Below are positions 26,343 to 35,807 of a stretch of DNA of 64,000 bases, piece by piece. The position numbers and the translations under genes are program-made. The stretch's first letter is position 1. Each line of letters starts with the position of its first letter. The notes under the pieces are model-generated. The model did not search any database, was not told the DNA's origin, and saw only the letters and a program-made list of their open reading frames with translations. The stretch comes from Leeuwenhoekiella blandensis MED217. Lineage in GTDB: Bacteria > Bacteroidota > Bacteroidia > Flavobacteriales > Flavobacteriaceae. The stretch lies in NCBI RefSeq assembly GCF_000152985.1, contig NZ_CH672395.1, forward strand, positions 2,734,461-2,798,460. The letters are read 5' to 3'.

Positions 26343-27384
26343 ATATCCTAAAGTCAATTACATAGGAAATAAAGAAAAGATTGCAAAGTGGATATGCGAC
26401 CAATTTCCAACGGATGCAGAAACACTTTTTGACGCTTTTTCTGGAGGTTGTTCATTAAGCTATGAAGCAAAATGTAGAGGTTTAGAAATTTACACAAATG
26501 ATATTCTAAAAATCAATTATCACATTGCTAATGCATTGGTAAAAAACAATAGTACTCTACTTGACAAAAACGATATAGAAATAATTTTTAAAGGAGAACC
26601 TTTTGAAGGGTTTATGTTTAAAAATTATTCAGAAGTCTATTTTTTTCCACAAGAATGCAAAGAACTTGATTTGTATAGACAAAACATTGAACTACTTAAA
26701 TCAGAGGAAAAAAAATCATTAGCATTTGCTTTAATGAGAAGAGCTATGATTCGTAAAATGCCTTACTCTAGATTTACATTAAATTGGGATAAAATAGTCC
26801 AATTAAGAGATGAGGAATACAGCTATAAAAAATACAAACGAAGAAGAGCTTATCACAACCAATCATTTAAACATCATTTTCTTCAAAATTTAAATGAGTA
26901 CAATCAAGCAGTATTCAATAATGATAAAAATAATATTGCTTACAATGATGATATTTTCAATTTGTTAGAAACTGTAAAAGCAGACATTATTTATTTAGAC
27001 CCACCATATACAGGAACAATGAATAATTATTTTGGTTTTTATGGTTTGGTAGACGATTTTATAACATCAGAGGTAACAAAACCATTTGAAAACAACTTTG
27101 TAAATAAAAATTCTGCAATTGAGCTTTTTGATAAATTGTTTTCTAAACTTAATAATTTTAAATATTGGTATTTAAGCTACAATAACTCTTCTTTTCCAAG
27201 CAAGAATGAACTACTTTATCTGTTGGGTAAATATTCAGACAATGTTGAAGTAATTGAGCGTAAACATAACTATCAAATTACTGGTAAAAACAAAAAAGAA
27301 AAGAATAAAGAATTTTTATTCATTGTGAAAAATGAAAATTATAAAGAAACTATTAAAGAAAATTATGCCACAGCAGAACTATGA
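26329..27384 (+). CDS. D12-class (Dam-like) adenine-N6 DNA methyltransferase
   Basis: 351 residues. The N-terminal YPKVNYIGNKEKIAKWI and the AdoMet segment LFDAFSGGCSLSYEAK correspond to motifs X and I of the D12/MboIIA group. Catalytic motif IV is DPPY in DIIYLDPPYTGTMNNYFGFYG. It overlaps genes on both sides. A second methyltransferase of different chemistry in one locus suggests an asymmetric recognition sequence with each strand modified differently, or two specificities; this is inference. Confidence 0.88.
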   Translation: MKMFKYPKVNYIGNKEKIAKWICDQFPTDAETLFDAFSGGCSLSYEAKCRGLEIYTNDILKINYHIANALVKNNSTLLDKNDIEIIFKGEPFEGFMFKNYSEVYFFPQECKELDLYRQNIELLKSEEKKSLAFALMRRAMIRKMPYSRFTLNWDKIVQLRDEEYSYKKYKRRRAYHNQSFKHHFLQNLNEYNQAVFNNDKNNIAYNDDIFNLLETVKADIIYLDPPYTGTMNNYFGFYGLVDDFITSEVTKPFENNFVNKNSAIELFDKLFSKLNNFKYWYLSYNNSSFPSKNELLYLLGKYSDNVEVIERKHNYQITGKNKKEKNKEFLFIVKNENYKETIKENYATAEL

Positions 27385-28435
27385 AGAGTATTGGAAACTG
27401 ACCAATGCCTTTACTGATTATAATGGTACAAAGTTTTTAGATACATTGGCTGTTTGTATCAATTTTATTGATGTCCATAAAAACGAAGAATATTCTGAAG
27501 AAAAATATTCAAAACTTCAGGACGAGATTCATAAAGTAAATCCTATTAACCATATTTCGATTAGAAAGTCTATAAATCAATTGGTTAAAATGGGATTTAT
27601 TAATTCTTTCCTTGTTTCTTATCATCCACAAGCTAAAGAGTATGTTGAAGCTCGAACGAATAAGAAAAGAGAAACACTTTTATCCAAAATTGTTTACTCA
27701 AATTCAAGTTTCAACAGAGCAGTAAATAATGAATCTTCAATAAAACAAATCAATTTCCTAATTCAAACACTAATTGAAAAAGGTAAATTATCTAAAGAAG
27801 AAATAATAGCCTTAATGCTTGTTGATATTGAAGCTTATAAAAAACCATTTATAACTGAAATTGAACTTTCAGAATATGTTAAAGAAGCTAAAGAAATTGG
27901 TTTTCTGGAAAGGAAATATAATCAAATTGGCTATTTGTATAACCTTCTCGGAAAATTAGATGATTTAGTTTTTGTTAAGGAAGATTTATATTTTAAAGAA
28001 GATGCTGAACAGATTTTTGGAGAAGATTTAAAAGCAATTACAAAAAGAAGAGACCCATATTTACATAGATTATATAAAAACCAATTACAAGAGGAATGTG
28101 AAGAAATTTATGGTAATCCTATGTGTGTTTTAGAACATCTTTCTTATCCTGTTTTAATTGCTAGTCATATCAAACCTTTTATTGACTCTGATGAAAATGA
28201 AGCTTATGACCCAAATAACGGATTGTTATTAAGCAGAACAATTGATTCGTTATTTGACTTAAAATACATATCGTTTACAGATGAAGGAACTATGATTTTC
28301 TCAAATAGAATATCAGATGATGTAAAGGAGTTTTGGAAAAATTATAAACTCGAAGAAAATATATTAAACGAAAAGAGAAAAACATATTTGGCTTATCACA
28401 GAAATCTAATGACAGAAATTGATGCCCGAGCTTAA
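27365..28435 (+). CDS. HNH-type restriction endonuclease
   Basis: 356 residues from ATG 27365 (an upstream ATG at 27332 overlaps the previous gene by 53 bases). The C-terminal domain is HNH_2-like: CEEIYGNPMCVLEHLSYPVLIASHIKPFIDS, then DPNNGLLLSRTIDSLFDLKYISF, with the ASHIKP...N-GLLLS-D-LFD pattern of restriction endonucleases. The N-terminal part is unassigned and may recognise DNA. It is the last gene of the cassette, with the stop about 100 bases before the attC. Together with the two methyltransferases it forms a type II-like system. Confidence 0.85.
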   Translation: MPQQNYEEYWKLTNAFTDYNGTKFLDTLAVCINFIDVHKNEEYSEEKYSKLQDEIHKVNPINHISIRKSINQLVKMGFINSFLVSYHPQAKEYVEARTNKKRETLLSKIVYSNSSFNRAVNNESSIKQINFLIQTLIEKGKLSKEEIIALMLVDIEAYKKPFITEIELSEYVKEAKEIGFLERKYNQIGYLYNLLGKLDDLVFVKEDLYFKEDAEQIFGEDLKAITKRRDPYLHRLYKNQLQEECEEIYGNPMCVLEHLSYPVLIASHIKPFIDSDENEAYDPNNGLLLSRTIDSLFDLKYISFTDEGTMIFSNRISDDVKEFWKNYKLEENILNEKRKTYLAYHRNLMTEIDARA

Positions 28436-28539
28436 AGCCATACACATTTGCAATTCGCTCCAGCCAACACGCAAGCCGAAAATTGCAAAAGAGTATGTCT
28501 TTGCCAACGCTGAAAACCAAGCAGAACGGAAGAAAGCCA

Positions 28540-28673
28540 GCAGGTAACAATGTATAAAAATAATAGCGGTTTTATCGCTAAAATGAAAGTAAGTAAATAT
28601 AAAAAGGGTCTGTGTTTAACCGAAAAGTTAGTGCCTGTAAACCCGCTACTATTCTTATACTAGACCGTTAGCC
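28540..28673 (+). repeat. attC-like site 3
   Basis: R'' GCAGGTAAC (28540-28548) is the reverse complement of the cassette 3 start TTACCTGC at 24835. Arms: TGTATAAAAATAATAGCGG pairs with CCGCTACTATTCTTATAC. The right end is TAGACCGTTAGCC, crossover G at 28667. The 105 bases before it resemble the 3' end of cassette 11. Confidence 0.85.
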
Positions 28674-28698
28674 ACAATACGAAACCAAAAAATGAACA

Positions 28699-29271
28699 AT
28701 GAGTAAAATAAACTTAGAAGTCAGGGATAATTATGAATTTCTCCAAGAGTTATCGTATGAAGAAAAGAATCTAAATACTAATACTATCGTTTTAGAACCA
28801 AAAAGGAACAATAGAGATTGGTTAAAGCAATCTTCAAATATAGATCATTCTACTATAGAAGAGAATATTACTTTAATAGTAGAAAAGAAAATATCGTTTT
28901 TCAAATACGGGATAAAATTACATTGTCCAAATTTCACAAGTCAACCTTATTTCAGATTTGATTCCGACGGACCTGCTCATAGAAATAAATCGGAACCGTC
29001 ATTACCTGAACAAAAAATTACAACACCACATTTTAATACTTTTGATGAAAAAGGAAACGAGTTTGCTTATAAGAGCGAAACTTTAAAAAGAGATGAAGAT
29101 GCTCAAGCAATTGCAGAGGATTTAAATTTCGGTATAAGTCATTTCTTTAAAGAAACTAATATAAAAACTAACGGCAAGGAAGAATTTCCTGAGATTAAAA
29201 TTGATGAGCCAGAATTATTTGAAATAGAATTAGACACTGACCCTTTAAATGGAATTGATTTTTTAGATTAG
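28699..29271 (+). CDS. Hypothetical protein (cassette 4, first gene)
   Basis: 190 residues, acidic, no signal peptide. A recognisable block is YFRFDSDGPAHRNKSEPSLPEQKITTPHFNTFDEKG (about residues 91-126), which looks like a conserved family motif although I cannot name the family with confidence. The partner gene starts 5 bases after the stop. The two-gene cassette may be a stress or defence module. Function not assigned. Confidence 0.65.
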   Translation: MSKINLEVRDNYEFLQELSYEEKNLNTNTIVLEPKRNNRDWLKQSSNIDHSTIEENITLIVEKKISFFKYGIKLHCPNFTSQPYFRFDSDGPAHRNKSEPSLPEQKITTPHFNTFDEKGNEFAYKSETLKRDEDAQAIAEDLNFGISHFFKETNIKTNGKEEFPEIKIDEPELFEIELDTDPLNGIDFLD

Positions 29272-29275
29272 CGTA

Positions 29276-30091
29276 ATGGATAAACTGTTAGACATTTTCA
29301 CAACGATTAAAGAGGATTTCTGCTCTCTCACTACTTATAAAGTACGTGGGGAAAGTTTAGAAATAATCACTCCATTTTCTACATTAAATAATAAATTTGT
29401 CTCTGTTTTTATCAAAGAAATAAAAGGAAAATTTGTTATATCAGATGGTGGTTGGACAGATTTAAATTACTATGATGTCAACATAAGTGAGGAATCAGAA
29501 GATATTATTCAACGCATTTTCACTTACTATCAACAAAGTTTTGAAATATCAATAACTTCCGATCAAGCTGGAACTTTGTATTATTTTAAGACGTGTTCTA
29601 ATCCAAGAGATATTCCAACTTATGTATATGATATTGCCAATTTTATAGTTGGTGCTGTAAATTCTTTAGGTATCAAATACAAAGATGACAAAGAAGAAAA
29701 GGAGAAAGAAACTTTTAGAAAAGATGCTAACACATTTTTAAAAGTTCATTATGATGAAAATGTAAAGCTTCAGAAATCATTAGATGATTTTAAAAATATT
29801 AGATTTAATGCTTTGATTACAAAAAACTCTGATATTTTTCTTATCTCATACGTAACAGGTAGTAGCTCATATTACTTTACGAATGATTTAAGAAAGACAA
29901 TTGTAAATTTTGAAATTTCTGAAAAATCGAAATATCGAGATTTTATTAGAGAAAAAGTTTCTATAATTAATGATAATGCAGATGGTTATAGACCGGATAA
30001 ACTAGGTAGTATGTTGGAGTTGTTGAATGAAAAAGTTACAAAAGAGCCTATAAAATGGTCTGAAAAAGAGAAAATATTAGAGTTAATATAA
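29276..30091 (+). CDS. DUF1828-like protein (cassette 4, second gene)
   Basis: 271 residues. The N-terminal part (SLEIITPFSTLNNKFVSVFIKEIKGKFVISDGGWTDLNYYD) matches the pattern of DUF1828: a beta strand ending in TPF, a hydrophobic strand pair, then SDGG. The C-terminal half would correspond to the DUF1829 partner region. The biochemical role is not known. It is co-transcribed with the preceding 190-aa gene, and the stop is 8 bases before R''. Confidence 0.65.
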   Translation: MDKLLDIFTTIKEDFCSLTTYKVRGESLEIITPFSTLNNKFVSVFIKEIKGKFVISDGGWTDLNYYDVNISEESEDIIQRIFTYYQQSFEISITSDQAGTLYYFKTCSNPRDIPTYVYDIANFIVGAVNSLGIKYKDDKEEKEKETFRKDANTFLKVHYDENVKLQKSLDDFKNIRFNALITKNSDIFLISYVTGSSSYYFTNDLRKTIVNFEISEKSKYRDFIREKVSIINDNADGYRPDKLGSMLELLNEKVTKEPIKWSEKEKILELI

Positions 30092-30099
30092 AAAAGTAC

Positions 30100-30229
30100 T
30101 GTGGCTAACACCGTATAACAACAATTGCGGCTTTGTGTTCTGCGGACACAACCGCGCAAGCATAAAAGTCGGTAATTTTAGCTATCTTAGTTTCTGAACA
30201 ATCCGCAACTGATTGTTATACAAGACCGT
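30100..30229 (+). repeat. attC-like site 4, split by IS1182 copy A
   Basis: R'' TGTGGCTAAC matches the cassette 4 start TTAGCCACA (28668). Arms: CGTATAACAACAATTGCGG pairs with CCGCAACTGATTGTTATAC. The site runs to ACCGT (30229), is interrupted by the IS, and resumes as CCGTTGTAGG at 33079. Apart from the R box it is nearly identical to site 9 at 43428. Confidence 0.85.
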
Positions 30230-30915
30230 CAGACTGTCTCAAAACTTAGGATATTTCATTTAAAAAGATTAATTTCATGAATGGAATATCAACAAGGACA
30301 ACCCCGCGAGCAACTTACCCTGTACACCACCTGTTTAGACGATATGATCCCTCAAGATAATAGTGTTCGTCTGATCGATCAATTTGTAAACCTATTAGAT
30401 CTTCAAGCGCTGGGCTTTCAATCCAAAGCCTCACAGGGCAGACCTCCCTATGATCCTGCAGATTTATTGAAGCTTTACATTTACGGCTATATGAACCGGA
30501 TGCGCTCTTCCCGCATCTTAGAAAAAGAATGCCTGCGCAATATCGAGGTCATCTGGTTGATCAAAAACCTACAGCCTGATCATAATACTATTGCCCGATT
30601 TAGAAAAGACAACCCAAAGGCTATTAAGCGCGTGTTCCGCCAGAGCGTGCAACTCGCACGTAACTTCAACCTGATCGGGGCTACGCTCATCGCCGGTGAT
30701 TCTACTAAGCTCAGAGCCCAAAACAGCAAGAAGAATAACTACAACAAAAAGAAGATACAGCGCCATCTGGATTACATTGATAAAAAACTCGAAGAACATA
30801 ACCGGGAACTGGCTAATGCTGATGGAGATCACAAAGAAGAAGTACAACAGCAAATACACACCCGTAAAGCTCAACGTGTAAAATACCAGTGTAAGCTTCC
30901 CCAGACTAGAACTGC

Positions 30916-31713
30916 TTAATCTTCCAAAACTGGTTTAAAATTATTGTTTTTCATTCTCTTGGGGCTAGCCCCAAGAGAATGGAGTTTTGCGTATTGCACT
31001 GGTGCTATTTTGCCCAGTGAGTCATGGGGACGATATTTATTGTAATCTTCCATCCATATTTGAGTTTGTTCCCTTACCTGATCAATGTTTTCAAAGATAT
31101 ATTTATCTAGGACACCTCTGCGATAGGAGCCATTAAAGCGTTCTACAAAAGCATTTTGAGTAGGTTTGCCTGGTTGTATGTATTTAAATTCAATTTCATG
31201 CATTTTACTCCATTCAGCAGTTAGGTTTGCTATGAATTCAGGACCATTGTCCATCCTGATCCTATTTGGCTTACCTCGTCGGTTAATTAGGTGATTAAGT
31301 ACCCAGACTACCCGATTACTGGTTAAAGAAAAGTCTACTTCAATATGTAGTGCCTCTCGATTAAAATCGTCTATTACGTTAAAAGATCTAAAACGTCTCT
31401 TGTTTTCTAGGACATCGCTTACGAAATCAATACTCCAAGTATCATTCAATTCTTCAGGAATCTCCAAAGGCTCCTGTATACGCGCGGGCAGGCGCTTCTT
31501 TGCTTTTCTTCTTAAAGGAAGCCCTAAAGATACATACACCCTGTGTACCCGCTTATGATTCCAAGGCTTTCCTTCGTTACGGATACGCCAGTAGGCTTTC
31601 CAGAAACCCTCTTCTGAATGTTCTTCTGCTTTGTCTCTAAGAGCTTGTTCTATAGGAGTATCATCCTTGGGTAAAGGTTTGTAATAATAAACACTTTTAC
31701 TCATATTAAGCAC
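30916..31713 (-). CDS. IS3-family transposase OrfB (DDE integrase)
   Basis: 265 residues as an open frame. The rve integrase core has D in [27 protein letters not shown] in [14 protein letters not shown] and E in [14 protein letters not shown]. It is normally made as an OrfAB fusion: orfA ends at an A7G run (about 31786-31793), and a -1 shift there continues without stop ([20 protein letters not shown]...) into this frame. The second copy differs by only a few residues. Confidence 0.92.
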   Translation of the reverse strand: MLNMSKSVYYYKPLPKDDTPIEQALRDKAEEHSEEGFWKAYWRIRNEGKPWNHKRVHRVYVSLGLPLRRKAKKRLPARIQEPLEIPEELNDTWSIDFVSDVLENKRRFRSFNVIDDFNREALHIEVDFSLTSNRVVWVLNHLINRRGKPNRIRMDNGPEFIANLTAEWSKMHEIEFKYIQPGKPTQNAFVERFNGSYRRGVLDKYIFENIDQVREQTQIWMEDYNKYRPHDSLGKIAPVQYAKLHSLGASPKRMKNNNFKPVLED

Positions 31714-31778
31714 TCGGCACGCCCTACTGATGCCGTAGCGGATAAGTTCTTTAGCTATGGTGCGTTTACGGCAGGGCT

Positions 31779-32045
31779 TTAGAGCTTTTTTTCAATAATC
31801 TCTTTTGCCATTTGGTGGTCTAGTGCTAAAGAGGCATACATCTGCTTTAGACGGGCGTTTTCAGCTTCGAGCTCCTTAATACGCTTAAGTTCTTTGCTGC
31901 TCATACCAGCGTATTTAGAACGCCATTTATAAAAGGTAGAGGTACTGACACCGTATTCGCGGCTAATTTCTTCAACACTCTTACCGTTGTCGAACTCCTT
32001 TAAAATTTTTGCAATCTGTGTAGGTGTGAATTTGCTTCGTCTCAT
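31779..32045 (-). CDS. IS3-family OrfA (HTH protein)
   Basis: 88 residues: a helix-turn-helix ([39 protein letters not shown]) and a leucine-zipper-like C-terminus ([37 protein letters not shown]). It ends at the slippery A7G that permits -1 frameshifting to OrfB. Identical in the second copy at 59361. Confidence 0.92.
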   Translation of the reverse strand: MRRSKFTPTQIAKILKEFDNGKSVEEISREYGVSTSTFYKWRSKYAGMSSKELKRIKELEAENARLKQMYASLALDHQMAKEIIEKKL

Positions 32046-33106
32046 ACTGTTTAAAATTAAGAATTATTACACTTCTAAACAGTTCGGTTTGAAGGGAAGC
32101 TTACACCAGCAGATAAAAAACCAACTCGAGCAGGATACCTCTTCTCCCAATCCGCAACTATCGACCTCTGACCCTGACAGCAGACATCAAATTGTACGCG
32201 GGACCGTTACCGAAGTATGCTACACTGCACAAACCACCGTAGATGCTCAAAATAAAATCCTGATCGATTATAAACTCACCAACGCCAATGATAAAAAAGC
32301 AATGGGCGGTATGCTCGCCAGAGCTAAAACCATCTTACGCACAACCCACTTCACCGCCCTTTATGACAAAGGGTATCACACCGGAAGTGAGTTTCATACA
32401 GCAGATCATTTAGGCATTGCTACCTTGGTTGCCATACCTGCTATTGGAAGAAAAAGTCAGGCACCAAACCCCAGATACAACGCAGAGTATTTTAACTATA
32501 ACTCAGATCCAGACACTTATACCTGTCCGCAGGGACATACACTAACCTCTAACGGGACCCAGTACAAAGCACGTAACTACACTTTTAAACAATACAAAAC
32601 CAAAGCCTGCAAGACCTGTGTGGTGCGGGAGAACTGTACCACTTCAAAAGTCAATGGAAAAGTAATACAGCGCAGTCAGTACACCCAGAACATTCAGGAT
32701 AATGCCAAACGTATTGCTCAAAGCGGTGAACTCTACAAAAGGCGGCAAGCACTAGTTGAGCATCCTTACGGCACCATAAAGCGTCAATGGGGATTTAATC
32801 ATATCTTGACCAAAAAAGGAATACAAGCTGCTTCAGCAGATTTAGGTCTTATGCTGCTAGCTTATAATCTTAAAAGACTGTTCAAGCTAAAAGTATCTCT
32901 TGAGGCAGCGATAAAACATAGTTTTTTAAGTGTTTTAAAGCTATTAGAGGGCTTAGAGAGGCTCAAACCTAAAGTATATCACCAAAATACCCAAAACACC
33001 TCATATGCAGTTTTTGTTGGATATCGCATACACTTCAACTACTTTTAAAACATAAAAAGGTAGTTTTGAGACAGACTGCCGTTGTAGGCAATTAAACCCA
33101 AAACCA

Positions 33107-34471
33107 ATGAACAAACAAATTTTACTGATTTATTTTCTATTATCAAGTGCTTTTTCTATTGCACAAGAAACAATTTATTCGCTCAATAAAGAAAGTATTG
33201 CTGACAAAGGAATTGAATTTTTTGAAATCATTGAAAAGAAAATAACGGCAAAGACTTATGAAAATAAATTAATTGATAATCCTGAACGAGAAAAAGCAAA
33301 AAAAGAAATTGAGAATGCTAAAATCAAAATTGACTCACTTCAAGGTGGCTATCTTACAAATGAGCAAAAACAGTTTTTAGTAAATGCACGTGCAGGCTTA
33401 GAAAGAGCAATTGCAAAAAGAACAAGATGGCAAGATTTAAAGTATGCAAAAGAAGAATTAGATAAATCGGGATTTGACTTCATTCAAACAACAAAAAAAG
33501 ACTATAAACTTGCACTTCAAGAAGCTCAACAAAATCTGAATAAAATAAATGACTTATTCGGTAATTCGGAAACTAAAATTGAGAAAATTAATTCGCTTAG
33601 AGAACGAATGTCTAATTTAAGAAAAGATTTAGGTATTGGTTGTATTGGCTGTGGAGAACCGAAAATCCCACATACAATTAGACAAAATGTACCAATAGGA
33701 GAAATAGAACGAAACATAAGGATTTTAGGTGCAAAAGTGCCTGTTTCTGAAATTCAAGGTAATTTTAGTTTGACAAGTAATTCATATTATCTTATCAAAA
33801 AAAATCATCGTAGATTTTTAGAAAACGAATTGGTTTCTGGAGATGACGTAAGAGAACATATTTATAGATTTGATATTGAAAACGTTGCTGAATTTGTGGC
33901 AAGTAATTCGTACACGCTTGTAATGACGGATAATAACAAAAGATATTTTGTACAAAATGTATCTATTGAGGATTTTGCAACTGATTTAGTCAAAAATCAA
34001 TTCCAAAACATTGTTAACTCTGAAAATCTGGTAATTACAAACTCAAATAGAAAAACGTTTGTATCCAAAAACAACGTCCAATGTGTATTGTCAGATTATG
34101 TAAAAATGCAATTAGCACAAGGAAACATTGATATAATAAAACAGACTTCAAACTCTGTAAATAGTTACAATCAAATTTATGACCAAGCCATAAAACAATT
34201 AGATTTGGTTACAAAACATTATCAAGCATATAGGAATCGGACTATGACGGAAAGTAGGTTATCCACTTGGAAAAACGATATCCGAAAATTAGAAGCGAGC
34301 TATAAAAAACTAAGTGACATTAATTATGGTAAATACAAAAACGATACATCGTCAGATTTAGCATATGAATATTTTAGGAATTTTAGTAAGCAACTAACGA
34401 GAGAACAAGTTCAAGCCAGCTCATTGATGGCTGATATGATAAGAGAAACGAAAATAATAACAGGAATATAA
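33107..34471 (+). CDS. Secreted hypothetical coiled-coil protein (cassette 5)
   Basis: 454 residues. A signal peptide (NKQILLIYFLLSSAFSIAQ) is followed by long charged helices, probably coiled coil (about residues 45-165, e.g. EREKAKKEIENAKIKIDSLQGG and YKLALQEAQQNLNKINDLFG). A central CIGCGEPKI motif may bind metal or form a disulfide, and a middle region repeats the VxxNxxxxNSN(x)KxFVxxxN theme. No family recognised. Sole gene of a cassette bounded by TTGTAGGCA (33082) and TGCCTACAA (34476). Confidence 0.7.
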   Translation: MNKQILLIYFLLSSAFSIAQETIYSLNKESIADKGIEFFEIIEKKITAKTYENKLIDNPEREKAKKEIENAKIKIDSLQGGYLTNEQKQFLVNARAGLERAIAKRTRWQDLKYAKEELDKSGFDFIQTTKKDYKLALQEAQQNLNKINDLFGNSETKIEKINSLRERMSNLRKDLGIGCIGCGEPKIPHTIRQNVPIGEIERNIRILGAKVPVSEIQGNFSLTSNSYYLIKKNHRRFLENELVSGDDVREHIYRFDIENVAEFVASNSYTLVMTDNNKRYFVQNVSIEDFATDLVKNQFQNIVNSENLVITNSNRKTFVSKNNVQCVLSDYVKMQLAQGNIDIIKQTSNSVNSYNQIYDQAIKQLDLVTKHYQAYRNRTMTESRLSTWKNDIRKLEASYKKLSDINYGKYKNDTSSDLAYEYFRNFSKQLTREQVQASSLMADMIRETKIITGI

Positions 34472-34487
34472 TAACTGCCTACAACAA

Positions 34488-35689
34488 AGAACTGAGTTAA
34501 AATCCAAGAGTATTTAGTTCAATTTTGTCGCATAATTTGGGTCATAGGGCAAGCCGCTCTTTGCGATTGCAAAAGCTTGTTTTATTAGTTTATTTATAAC
34601 TGCTATTAGTGCTAGCTTTTTACTTTTGCCTTTTGCTATAATACGTTCATAAATTTTCCTACAGGCAGTATTGTATTTACTTGCAGAGAAGGCACATAAA
34701 AACAAAAGATTTCTGAGTTTTTGGTTACCCATTTTACTGATTCTGCTTTTACCCCTGACACTGCTCCCTGATTGCCGTATGGTGGGCGTTGTGCCTGCAA
34801 AGCTACAAAGCTGCGATGCAGTTTCAAATTTGGTAAAACCATCAGTTAACACGATCAATAAAGCTGCTGTTTTATCTCCTAAACCTGGGATACTCTTTAA
34901 ATTAGTCAACTGTTGCTGGTGCTCTGCTTTAACTAGAGATAATAAGCGCGTTTCTAGGGATTTTATCTCTTTATCCAATATCTTTTTTGATCTGTTCAAT
35001 GATCTAAAAACCGCTTTAGAAGGTATACCTAAAGCTTGCTCTCCGTGAATTTTATTCTTTAGCTGAGTGCGCTGTTTTAAGTACAGCTCTAATAAACGTA
35101 GAAGTTGTAGAGATTCTGCTTGATTCTGATCCTTTCCCGTATATAAAGGCACTGGGTTGATCAAAGCATAGTCACATATGGCTTTAGCATCACTCTTATC
35201 GGTCTTTACTTTAGATAAACGCATCTGTATAAACCTCTTTACAGATAATGGATTTACTACAGAAACCGGTTGGCCAGATTCAAACAGGAATTGTGCTAAA
35301 CAATAATGATAATAACCGGTTGCTTCCATAACGACAATTGCTGATTTTTCAAGCTCTTTAATGAACTTTTTGAACCCGGCAACAGTATTAGGGTATTGAC
35401 GGTAAAAGCCTGTTGTATTTGCTACATCAAAGACATCTTTGCTAATATCTACTCCATAAGTTTCACTATATTTACTCATAACAATTAGATTTTGGAAAGG
35501 ACGATCTACTTGGTGTTCAACAACTTTAAATCGAGGTTAGCGCCTCACAGAACTGATCGAAATCTAAGTAGAAAAGAGCAGTGATTATCAATGTTGACGG
35601 AATCTGAAGTTCCAACGGCTATAGTAACCTTAACCTGCTCTTTTGTTCTTTCTGATTAATGCTATAATTTAAACAGAATCAAACTTAAG
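34488..35689 (-). mobile_element. IS110-family element, copy 1 (1202 bp)
   Basis: Limits set by comparison with copy 2 (39900-41101): shared sequence starts AGAACTGAGTTAAAATCC and ends AATCAAACTTAAG. No target duplication or terminal inverted repeat is apparent, as usual for IS110. The left flank is the attC string ACAACAA and the right flank TTGGCTATAAG. Confidence 0.88.
34514..35479 (-). CDS. IS110-family transposase (DEDD type)
   Basis: 321 residues. N-terminal RuvC-like DEDD domain: YGVDISKDVFDVANTTG, IVVMEATGYYHYCLAQ and VKTDKSDAKAICDYA supply acidic residues. The C-terminal IS116/IS110 domain has LKSIPGLGDKTAALLIVLTDG and the conserved serine region CSFAGTTPTIRQSGSSVRGKSRISKMGNQKLR. 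Such enzymes recognise the target with a bridge RNA from the element's noncoding ends, which fits its repeated use of one site. Copy 2 differs at a few residues (KKI/RTL, KAE/KEE). Confidence 0.93.
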   Translation of the reverse strand: MSKYSETYGVDISKDVFDVANTTGFYRQYPNTVAGFKKFIKELEKSAIVVMEATGYYHYCLAQFLFESGQPVSVVNPLSVKRFIQMRLSKVKTDKSDAKAICDYALINPVPLYTGKDQNQAESLQLLRLLELYLKQRTQLKNKIHGEQALGIPSKAVFRSLNRSKKILDKEIKSLETRLLSLVKAEHQQQLTNLKSIPGLGDKTAALLIVLTDGFTKFETASQLCSFAGTTPTIRQSGSSVRGKSRISKMGNQKLRNLLFLCAFSASKYNTACRKIYERIIAKGKSKKLALIAVINKLIKQAFAIAKSGLPYDPNYATKLN

Positions 35690-35807
35690 TTGGCTATAAG
35701 TAATTGCTTGTTCTCGCCTACTTCTGAAAATCCTCGCGGATTTTCAGTTTGGTGTGTACTTGCAAAGTTAAGTGCTAAACCACGCAACTACTCATAGCCG
35801 AGACCGT

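Larger units (their letters stand above)
30890..32105 (-). mobile_element. IS3-family element, copy 1 (1216 bp)
   Basis: The ends TGTAAGCTTCCC and GGGAAGCTTACA are inverted repeats. CCAG flanks both sides (30886-30889 and 32106-32109), giving a 4-bp target duplication inside IS1182 copy A. It carries orfA and orfB on the minus strand. The same element recurs at 59301-60516. Confidence 0.92.
30281..33048 (+). pseudogene. IS1182 transposase broken by IS3 insertion
   Basis: The reading frame of the 515-aa transposase runs from 30281 to codon 203 (VKYQ) and is then cut at 30889. The remainder continues from 32106 (QIKNQLEQDTSSPNP...) to 33048. Sequence on both sides equals the intact copies, so the break is recent. 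The hybrid ORFs across the junctions (ending KLPQTRTA, or starting within the IS3 end) are artefacts. The intact copies could still supply transposase in trans. Confidence 0.92.
30230..33078 (+). mobile_element. IS1182-family element, copy A, interrupted by an IS3 element
   Basis: The ends CAGACTGTCTCAAAAC and GTTTTGAGACAGACTG are inverted repeats with one mismatch. CCGT is present on both sides (30226-30229, 33079-33082), consistent with a 4-bp target duplication. Without the internal IS3 insertion and its duplicated CCAG the element is 1629 bp, the same as the other four copies. Confidence 0.92.
34476..35807 (+). repeat. attC-like site 5, split by IS110 copy 1 and IS1182 copy B
   Basis: R'' TGCCTACAACAA (34476-34487), then the IS110 element, then TTGGCTATAAGTAATTGC (35690) whose partner arm is GCAACTACTCATAGCC (about 35784-35799), then GAGACCGT, then IS1182 copy B. 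The site resumes as CCGTTGTAAGCC at 37437. Both families found their usual positions within one site. Confidence 0.8.

Noticed and set aside
31987..33048. A 353-residue plus-strand frame that begins inside the IS3 element and continues as IS1182 transposase
   Set aside because: A junction artefact. The first ~38 residues are IS3 antisense sequence; the rest is the C-terminal part of the broken transposase.
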